From NCBI RefSeq assembly GCF_033115175.1, contig NC_084850.1, forward strand, positions 110,777,939-110,841,938: a DNA stretch of 64,000 nucleotides, in the 5' to 3' direction. This stretch comes from Lepus europaeus. Lineage: Eukaryota > Chordata > Mammalia > Lagomorpha > Leporidae. Both the position numbers and the translations under genes were made by a program. Shown in pieces: positions 56,597 through 64,000 of the stretch. The number at the start of each line of letters is the position of its first letter. Position 1 is the first letter of the stretch. The notes under the pieces were generated by a model that was given only the letters and a program-made list of their open reading frames with translations, searched no databases and was not told the origin of the DNA.

Positions 56597-57260
56597 TGCT
56601 ATGGTTTGTCCCCTCTGAACTTAAGTTGAAACTTGATTGCCACGGTGATGGTATTGAGGGTGGGATCTTTGAGAGATGATTCACTTAAGAGGGATCAGTG
56701 TCTTTCTCACCAGAGTGAGTGCTTACTCTTCTGGGACTGTATTAGCTTTTTCAAGAGTGGGTTATTTTTTGAGATTTTCATTTGTTTATTTGATAGGCAG
56801 AACAACAGTGAGAGAGAAAGACAAAGAGACAGATGTGGGCCAGGCTGAAGCGAGAAGCCAGAAACTCCATTCTGGTCTCCCACATGAGTGACGGAGGGCC
56901 AAGTTCTTGGGCCATCTTCCACTGCATCTGGTCCCGAAGGAGAGTAGCCGGGACTTGAACTGACACTCTGGTATGGGATGCAGGCCTTGCAAGTGGCAGC
57001 TTAACCCACTGCACAACGATGCTGGCCAAGGGTGGGTTATTATTAAAGCAAGGCTGTCTCTCTTGTTCTGCCTCTTTGCACGTGCCCACTTGCCCTTACC
57101 CTCATTGTCGTGCATTGAAGCAGGACAAAGCCCTTACCTGGTGTGACCACCCCATCTTGGACTTCGCAACCTCTAGAAATGAGCCAAAATAAATCTCTTT
57201 TCTTTATAAAGTAACCAGTCTCAGGTGTTGTGTTATAGGAAGAGAAAATGGACAGAGGCA
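56597..57260 (+). mobile_element. MaLR LTR (MST/MLT1 type), split by a SINE
   Basis: TGCTATGGTTTGTCCCCTC start, GAGCCAAAATAAATCTC and TAACCAGTCTCAGGTGTTG near the end. A solo LTR fossil of an ancient ERVL-MaLR, with a C-SINE inserted at 56766-57027. Confidence 0.85.
56766..57027 (-). mobile_element. C-SINE, antisense, in the MaLR LTR
   Basis: Flanking duplication AAGAGTGGGTTATT (56752-56765) and AAGGGTGGGTTATT (57028-57041). Confidence 0.93.
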
Positions 57261-57366
57261 CTGGTTTAAGTAAGTTTCTTAATGGAAGGACCGCTCAGGG
57301 TTATTCCTGTGCTTAGATACCTTATTACGCTGCAAGAGAGGACATGGAGGAATAGCAAAATCTCAC

Positions 57367-57490
57367 AGAATCTCAAAGTGTGATCCTCAGAGCAGGAGCA
57401 GTCGTAGCAACACCTGGGAACTTACTAGAATGTATACATTCTTAACCCAACACCCCCCCACCCCCACCGAGCTACACAATCAGGAGCTCA
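57367..57490. mobile_element. MER5A fragment
   Basis: CTCAAAGTGTGATCCTCAGAGCAGG...CAACACCTGGGAACTTACTAG, with a C-rich insertion (57450-57468). Confidence 0.75.
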
Positions 57491-57534
57491 GTGTGGGAGA
57501 AGTTTACCCAGCAGTCTGTTTTAATAGGCTCCCT

Positions 57535-57882
57535 GGCCGGCGCCATGGCTCAACAGGCTAATCCTCTGCCTGCAGCGCCGGCACACCAGGTTCTAGTCCC
57601 AGTCTGGGCGCCGGATTCTGTCCCGATTGCCCCTCTTCCAGGCCAGCTCTCTGCTGTGGTCCAGGAGTGCAGTAGAGGATGGCCCAAGTGCTTGGGCCCT
57701 GCACCCCATGGGAGACCAGGAGAAGCACCTGGCTCCTGCCTTCGGATCAGTGCAGTGCGCCGGCCGTGGCAGCCATTGGAGGGTGGACCAACGGCAAAAA
57801 GGAAGACCTTTCTCTCTGTCTCTCTCTCTCTCTCACGCTGTCCATTCTGCCTGTCAAAAAAAAAAAAAAAAAAAAAAAGAAA
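57535..57882 (+). mobile_element. C-SINE, short-tail type, sense
   Basis: GGCCGGCGCCATGGCTCAAC head; pure A tail of about 22 bases. Duplication AATAGGCTC(T)CC. The long uninterrupted A tail suggests youth. Confidence 0.96.
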
Positions 57883-57899
57883 AATAGGCTCTCCCAGTA

Positions 57900-58835
57900 G
57901 TTCTCTTGCACGCTCAAGTGTGTGAACCACTTGTGTGGACATTTCCAAATTCTTTTCTCAGAGCATCTCATTAGACTAATGTTCCACATTTGTCCATTTG
58001 TTGTTTTTCATAAGGACTCTGCTTTTGGTTTCCGCACGGGGCATTTGGGAACATGACATTGAGTTCCATGAAGCATTTACTTGTGGTGGTGACCACTGCA
58101 GGCTTGGTGGGAACGAGAAAACTTTGGGCAGCAGCATCTGTCCCACATCTGTCCCCCTAAGCATTTATGTGCATACTTGGTCCAAGGCGGTTTCCTCAGG
58201 TTGAAAGCCATCTACTTTTGATTGCTGCAAACATGTGTTCTTTAAACTGTGTTTTTGTGTATTAAAATGTGAAGGGAACTGGGGAACAGCATGTGAGCTA
58301 TTTCTCCTCCTCTGTACACTGTTTCCTTTCAGAATTCTCTCTTCTTCTCTTGTGAATCATTTCCTCATCCAAGTCCCAAAGCCATCTTTCTTGGCCAGCC
58401 AAGTCCAAATGTCACCAGTGCACTACTTGGCAGCGCAGGGCCCTTCTGTCCCTGGAAGACCTCAGGATGGAGGCTGCACTGTCCCTAGGCAGTGACTCTT
58501 AGCCAACTCAGCTCTTGGCTGAGCTGCCCTTCTCAGAGCTCAACTCACTTCCTCTCGGTCTAGGACTTCTTCCTTTGCCATTCTCTATCATGGCCAGTGG
58601 TGACAAAGCCTTGCGCCTTCATTGAACACTTTTCTTTATTTGCTGTCAGATGGTTTGTAACTTAGTTTAAAAGTCTCAGTGACCCGGGGGCTTGCAGACG
58701 AGGTGAGAGGAGCCACTAAGTGATTGGTCTTCCTCCGTGGGTTGGCTGCGGAGGACAACAGAGGGGAGTGAGTGATGGGAGAGCCACCCAGACCTTGATT
58801 TTCGGAAAAAATATGAGGCAACTGACAACTTCCAT
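57900..58835. other. Unique intron sequence
   Basis: About 0.9 kb without a repeat that I recognise and without a supportable exon. Confidence 0.4.
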
Positions 58836-58839
58836 TTCT

Positions 58840-59090
58840 TTTTAAAATTTTAATTGACATATAATTGTACTTATGTTTGGAGTACACTATTATACTTTAA
58901 TATATGAATGCGATGTGTAATAATCAAGTCAGGGTAGTAAGCACTTCCATCTCCTCAAATATCATTGGTTGCTTGTGTTGAGAACCTTCTAAGTCTTCTC
59001 CTCAAGTTATTTTGAAATACATAATTATTTCTAGACTTCCTTTGGGAGCAGAAAATAGAACTTTTATGTTATAGTTTACTTTTCTTGGCC
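58840..59090 (-). mobile_element. Old L1M 3' UTR, antisense
   Basis: TTAATTGACATATAATTGTAC, GATGTGTAATAATCAAGTCAGG and CTCCTCAAGTTATTTTGAAAT are typical. The same type of 3' UTR ends the L1 at 4140. Confidence 0.85.
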
Positions 59091-59186
59091 TGGTGGTCAG
59101 AGTTGCTATGCTTGTCTTTAAAATTGCCCATTTGATGTTAAAGGTAAGCTGATACGCTCTTCTGATGGAAATGCTCTTTTTTAAAG

Positions 59187-59507
59187 GGATTTTTTTTTAT
59201 TTGACAGAGTTACAGACAGTGTGAGAGAGAGAGAGACAGAGAGAAAGGTCTTCCTTCCATTGGTTCACTCCCCAAATGGCTGTTGCAGCCGGTGCTGCGC
59301 TGATCCGAAGCCAAGAGCCAGGTGTTTCTTCCTGGTTTCCCATGCGGGTGCAGAGGCCCAAGCAACCTGGGCCATCCTCCACTGCCTTCCTGGGCCACAG
59401 CAGAGAGCTGGACTGGAAGAGGAGCAACCAGGACTAGAACCTGGCACCCATATGGGATGCTGGTGCCACAAGCGGAGGATTAACCAAGTGAGGCACGGCG
59501 CCGGCCC
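59187..59507 (-). mobile_element. C-SINE, short-tail type, antisense
   Basis: Ends GGCACGGCGCCGGCCCC. Flanking duplication GGAAATGCT(C)TTTTTAAA. Confidence 0.95.
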
Positions 59508-59525
59508 CGGAAATGCTTTTTAAAA

Positions 59526-59832
59526 TCTTAACTACTGGGGCACAGTAGTTAAGATACTTCTTGGGATGCCTGTATCCCATATTAGAGTGCCTGGGTTTGG
59601 CTTCTGCTCTGCTCTGATCCATACCCTGGGAGGCAGCAGGTGATAGTTCAAGTGGTTGGATCCTTGCCACCTATGTGGGAGACCCAGATTGAGTTCCTGG
59701 CTCCTGGCTTCAGCCTGGCCTAGCCTCAGCTGTTGCAGGCGTTGTGAGGATTGAAATAGTAGGTGGAAAATCTCTCTTTCTCTCTCTCTCTGTCTTTTAA
59801 ATTAAAATAAGTAAATAAGTAAATTTTTAAAA
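59526..59832 (+). mobile_element. Old C-SINE relative, sense
   Basis: GGGGCACAGTAGTTAAGATAC head and an AAATAAGTAAATAAG tail; belongs to the older group with 1345-1655 and 20465-20790. Confidence 0.85.
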
Positions 59833-59875
59833 TTATAAAGGTAAAACATGTTCCTTGTGAAAATATTCAAATACA

Positions 59876-60218
59876 GGGCTGGCACCATGGTTCACTAGGC
59901 TAATCCTCCGCCTGCGGCGCCGGCACACCGGGTTCTAGTCCTGTTAGGGGCTCCAGAGTCTGTCCTGGTTGCTCCTCTTCCAGGCCAGCTCTCTGCTGTG
60001 GCCCTGGAGTGCAGTGGAGGATGGCCCAAGTGCTTGGGCCCTGCACCCCATGGGAGACCAGGAGGAAGCACCTGGCTCCTGGCTTCGGATCAGCGCAGTG
60101 CGCCAGCCGCAGCGGCCATTGGAGGGTGAACCAACAGAAGGAAGACCTTTCTCTCTGTCTCTCTCTCTCTCACTGTCCACTCTACCTGTCAAAAAAAAAA
60201 AAAAGAAATAAAAAAAAG
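59876..60218 (+). mobile_element. C-SINE, short-tail type, sense, very young
   Basis: Perfect 17-bp duplication GAAAATATTCAAATACA (59859-59875 and 60219-60235). Confidence 0.97.
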
Positions 60219-60389
60219 GAAAATATTCAAATACAGGCCTCAAAAGATGAAGGTAGGCCCACCCCTCATTTTATTTCTTACTACTTTCTCTATTTCTTTT
60301 TCTCCAGTTGCCACTTTTAATCGTTTCTTAGAAGCTTCTAGACTTTCTCTATGCATGTGATTTTTAAAGAAACAAAAACAGGTGAGCAA

Positions 60390-60936
60390 AAATGTACTGC
60401 CAAATACAGCAACAGGGAAGACTCTCACAGACATAATGTTGAGTGAAAAAAACCAGACATGCACAAAAAATACATGACTATTCCATTTATGTGAAGTTCA
60501 ACAACAATGTGCAAAACTAGTGTGTGGTATTAGAAGTAAGCATAGCAGTTGTCTTTGGGGGTAGCAACTTGGAGGGGCCATAAGGGAGTCTTCTGAGGTG
60601 CTGAGAATATTCTGTATCTTGATTTAGATAGTAGTTTCATGAGTACCTATGTAGATAAAAATGTATCGAGCGTGGGGTGGGTATTGTGGTGCCGTGGGTC
60701 AAGCCACCAATTGGGGCGCCTGCATCCCATGTCAGAATGCCAGGTTCTAATCGTGGCTACTCTGCCTTCTATCCAGCTGCTTGCTAATGCGACCCTGGGA
60801 GGCAGCAGGTGATGGCTCAAGTGGTTGAGTCTCTGAGTTGAAAGACTCAGTGTGTGGACTTTTGAGATCCTGGCTTTGGCCTGGCCCAGCCCTGGCTGTT
60901 GTGATCATTTGGGAATTGAACCGGCAGATGGAAGAC

Positions 60937-60978
<42 letters not shown>

Positions 60979-61075
60979 GTAACAAATACAAACAATAGAC
61001 AAGCTTTAAAAATGTAATGAGCTGTACATACTTATGATTCAGGCATTTTACTGCATATGTTTAATTCAACCGTAA
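60390..61075 (+). mobile_element. Old L1 3' end, sense, split by a SINE
   Basis: CTATTCCATTTATGTGAAGTTC, TAGCAGTTGTCTTTGGGG, TCTGTATCTTGATTTAG, then after the SINE GAGCTGTACATACTTATGATTC and TTTTACTGCATATGTTTAATTC. L1M type. Confidence 0.85.
60671..61013 (+). mobile_element. C-SINE relative, sense
   Basis: Flanking duplication AAAATGTATCGAGC / AAAATGTAATGAGC, inserted in the L1 3' end. Long CT tract. Confidence 0.92.
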
Positions 61076-61079
61076 ACAA

Positions 61080-62430
61080 TACCCACATAGGTATGCGTGG
61101 ATAGGACGCAAATGCATTTAAGAAAGTTCTGCAACTTACTTTTTCACTGAAAAAAATATCTCATGGTTGTACTTCCATGTCATCACCTCAGAGGGCATTT
61201 GGAAATACACGTTGCGATTTTGACTGTCACGGTGGAGGGGAAGGAGCCCTACTGGCATTCAATGGGCACATTCAACACCTTTTAAAGTGTAGGACAGACC
61301 TGCACAATAAGGAACTAGCCCCCTTGAAATGTCCACATTGGGACATACTGTTTTGAATGTTTGCAGAGTGTTCTCTTGTGCAGGTGTTCTTAACAGGCAC
61401 ACCTCGAAAGTTTGGCTTAGATCTTTGCTCTGTCTTTAAGAGCTGATGTCGGCATGAGTTCTTGATTTTTTTTTTTTTTTTGGCTTTCTGAACCAAGTTG
61501 TAAAGATTTTTCATTTACTAGGAAAGAGAAGCAATTTGATGACCCCAAATGCCAATGTGATGCAAGAGAGGGCTCTTTCTCAGCTCAGAGTCTCCCTCCG
61601 CTGCTCTGTAGCTCTTGGATACCACATGGCCTCAGCCAGTGCTTTGGTCTGGGGTCTTCTGCTTAAGGCCTGGCAGCAGCTACCCTTCCCATCCTGCGTT
61701 TCTACTGTGTCCTGACTGTCCTCTGTGGAAGGCAGTTAAGCCTTTCAAGGATCATGTGCCACATCACAAATTGATTTGGTTTGGATGTCTGGTTTTACTT
61801 TAAAAGCGAGCCCTCTTTTTTGTCTGTCTGTGTTGAATGGAGACAGACTGCATGGCTTTGGGACTGCCCCTGGATAGGAACAGGAGTTGGCATGTGTTGA
61901 GGGCCCCTGCTTTGGGCTGACCTCCTCAGATTTAGGCGCCTGTCTTTTCCAAAAGCATTCCTCCACTATCCTAGCTCTAGGCAACGGGCACAGACACACT
62001 TTGGCTCCTCATAATAGTAAACAATAGAAGGAGACTAAATTGGAAAAAATATTGTTTTTTCACTTGAAGCAGAGTAATGCTTTGATTTATAAAATTACCC
62101 TTTTAACTTTCTTTTGGTATGCTCTGTAAAATATGGCCGCAGTTAATTTTCACAGGCCACGTGCTGTCTTCATTGTCTTTGCTAATTAGAGACAGATTGC
62201 CTAGGGACTGAAGGTGCCATTGATTCTACCTAGAGTCTTGCTTTCGAGGTCTTGTGTGGAAGAATTAGAATAAAGGACAGAGCATTTTCCCACGTGAAAC
62301 AGCTATAGAAGCAAGGCTGTGTCTTAGAGCTCATGTCTGTCAGGGGTCACTCTCTTACCAGCCACCAGTTCTCCTGCTATTCCATTTTTCTAGATGAAAT
62401 GAAGCTAAAGTGGACATTTAAGAATAGCCT
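61080..62430. other. Repeat-poor intron sequence
   Basis: Poly(T) of 17 at 61465-61481 may mark a lost insertion. 62060-62290 is repeat-free and AT-rich with TTTGCTAATTAGAGAC and could be conserved non-coding sequence. No exon supported. Confidence 0.3.
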
Positions 62431-62431
62431 T

Positions 62432-62755
62432 GGCCGGCGCTCTGGCTCAACAGGCTAATCCTCTGCCTTGCGGCGCCGGCACACCGGGTTCTAGTCCCAG
62501 TTGGGGCACTGGATTCTGTCCTGGTTGTCCCTCTTCCAGGCCAGCTCTCTGCTGTGGCCAGGGAGTGCAGTGGAGGATGGCCCAAGTGCTTGGGCCCTGC
62601 ACCCCATGGGAGACCAGGATAAGCACCTGGCTCCTGGCTTCAGATTAGCGCGGTATGCCAGCCGTAGTGGCCATTTGGGGGGTGAACCAATGGAAAGAAA
62701 GACCTTTCTCTCTGTCTCTCTCTCTCACTGTCCAGTCTGCCTGTCAAAATAAAAA
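62432..62755 (+). mobile_element. C-SINE, short-tail type, sense
   Basis: GGCCGGCGCTCTGGCTCAAC head; duplication AATAGCCTT. Confidence 0.95.
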
Positions 62756-62999
62756 AAATAGCCTTAATGAGGCAAAAAGTGACATAGAGGTGATATTTGG
62801 GTGCAGGAGAGGGAGAAAGAGTCCCAGGTAGGGTGGAGCTCCCCTTGTCCACAGTGGTGACGCACAGCAGTTGCCCGATTAGCGGAATCCTTACTCTGGC
62901 TGTCCTCTCTCTCTCTCTTCCAGTCCTTTACTGTGCTTCCTGTGATCTCTTCCCAAATGGACCTCTTGTACTTTGTCTTTGAGCCTGGTTTGGGAGGAT

Positions 63000-63090
63000 C
63001 TCACCCAGACAGTGACTAAGCTGCAATGTAAGCCAGGATTTTGGTGTCTGATCCAAAGTTCTTTCTACTGCTAAGTTGGTCTCTGCTGAA
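63000..63090 (-). mobile_element. MIR fragment, antisense
   Basis: GCTGCAATGTAAGCCAGGATTTTGG...CCAAAGTTCTTTCTACTGC fits the complement of the MIR head. Confidence 0.5.
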
Positions 63091-63149
63091 TACAGCTACC
63101 TAGGTCAGTGACTGGACTGTAAGGGAGGCATCTATGATTGAAACTTGGG

Positions 63150-63510
63150 AATCGTTTCACTTATCTATTGCAGTGTAAGAAACCAGTACAGAACTTGGAA
63201 TTTAAATCAGCAACAACTATTTATTTGCTTATGATTCCACAGTTGGGGAAGGGCTCAGGGAGATGGCTCATCTCGTGTGGCTCATCTAGGGCCGGAGGAC
63301 CCAAGATGGCTCCACTCACATGAGTGGCACTTCATCTGGGACAATTGAAATGAGTGAGATGGCTGGGCCTCTCTCTTTATTTCCTGGCATTCCTGCATTG
63401 TCTAGGCATTCTCTACTTCTGCACGCTGGCTTTCTCTCCAGCAGGGTAAATGGACTTCTTTTTTTTTTTTTTAAGATTTTTATTTATTTGAAAGTCAGAG
63501 ATACATACAT

Positions 63511-63570
<60 letters not shown>

Positions 63571-64000
63571 GTCTTCCATCCGCTGGTTCACTTCCCAATT
63601 GACTGCAATGGCCGGAGTTGCACCAATACGAAGCCAGGAGCCAGGCGCTTCTTCCAGGTCTCTCACGCAGGTGCAGGGGCCCAAAGACTTGGGCCATCTT
63701 CGACTGCTTTCCCAGGCCACAGCAGAGAGCTGGATCAGAAGTGGAGCATCCGGGACTCGAACCAGCACCCATATGGGATGCTGGCATTGAGATGGCGGCT
63801 TTACCCGCTATGCCACAGCGCTGGCCCCAGTAAATGGACTTCTTTACATGCTACTAGCTTCTTAGTGGGTGAAATTCAAAACTTCCAGGATGCCTAAGGC
63901 ATGGGTCCAGAACTATCGTAGCATCACTTCTGTCCCATTGTATTAGTTAAAATAGATCACAAGGTAGGCTCAGATGTGGGCTGGTGGTGACAGTATATAG
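63150..64000 (+). repeat. Ancient MER-type repeat, split by a SINE, runs off the window
   Basis: TATCTATTGCAGTGTAAG...GATTCCACAGTTGG before the SINE and GCATCACTTCTGTCCCATTG...AGATCACAAGG after it are known consensus phrases of one old mammalian repeat (same family as 31940-32072). Family name unresolved. Confidence 0.55.
63462..63828 (-). mobile_element. C-SINE, antisense
   Basis: Perfect duplication GTAAATGGACTTCTTT (63446-63461 and 63830-63845). The CT/GA part has grown to a long (GA)n with a (CA)n beside it (63505-63571). Confidence 0.97.

Noticed and set aside
61460-61500. Poly(T) run as the end of an antisense processed pseudogene
   Set aside because: The sequence to its right shows no recognisable mRNA and no flanking duplication was found.
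1-64000. CRISPR arrays, bacterial operons, riboswitches or a prokaryotic mobile system
   Set aside because: The window is clearly mammalian nuclear DNA; the short regular repeats are microsatellites and SINE tails.

Overview
The window is nuclear DNA of a lagomorph, most likely rabbit (Oryctolagus) or a close relative. The diagnosis rests on about 38 copies of the tRNA-derived lagomorph C-SINE, in two tail types (one ending in a CTTTCAAATAAATAAAT-like tail, the other in CTGTCAAAAAA), plus L1 copies with the G/A-rich lagomorph 3' UTR ending in AAATAAAAG(G)TTT. Coding content is very low and nearly everything else is retrotransposon sequence of several ages.

Layout. 1-3300: end of a plus-strand transcription unit, with a candidate terminal coding exon (2642-2836, C-terminus CVIL) and a poly(A) signal near 3238. 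4140-9395: an old antisense L1 inserted in a still older repeat. 10098-16013: a younger lagomorph L1 made of a long antisense part followed by a sense 3' UTR, probably one insertion with a 5' inversion. 16-21.8 kb: old repeats, a 456-bp solo LTR with intact target duplication and a MaLR LTR. 21.85-25.74 kb: an old antisense L1 carrying five younger insertions, one of them a chimeric retrocopy of U6 snRNA joined to an unrelated RNA. 28.4-30.35 kb and 38.9-39.6 kb: two copies of an unidentified polyadenylated element. 32.07-33.45 kb: an EXOSC3 processed pseudogene on the minus strand. 42-43 kb: a MER20 with a 111-bp tandem duplication, leading into a GC-rich promoter region.

The clearest host gene begins at 43414: a first coding exon with an optimal start context, a proline/leucine-rich signal peptide and a phase-1 splice donor at 43520. 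I could not name it. From 43.5 kb to the end the sequence is consistent with its large first intron, holding L2, MIR, MER5, L1, MaLR and many SINE copies, and no further exon that I can support.

The terminal exon at 2.6 kb and the first exon at 43.4 kb are both on the plus strand, so the window probably spans the end of one gene, an intergenic region of about 40 kb, and the start of another. No tRNA or rRNA gene looks intact; the U6 copy is an L1-made retrocopy. Family names for repeats come from remembered consensus sequences, and boundaries are accurate to about 10-30 bases unless a target-site duplication fixes them.
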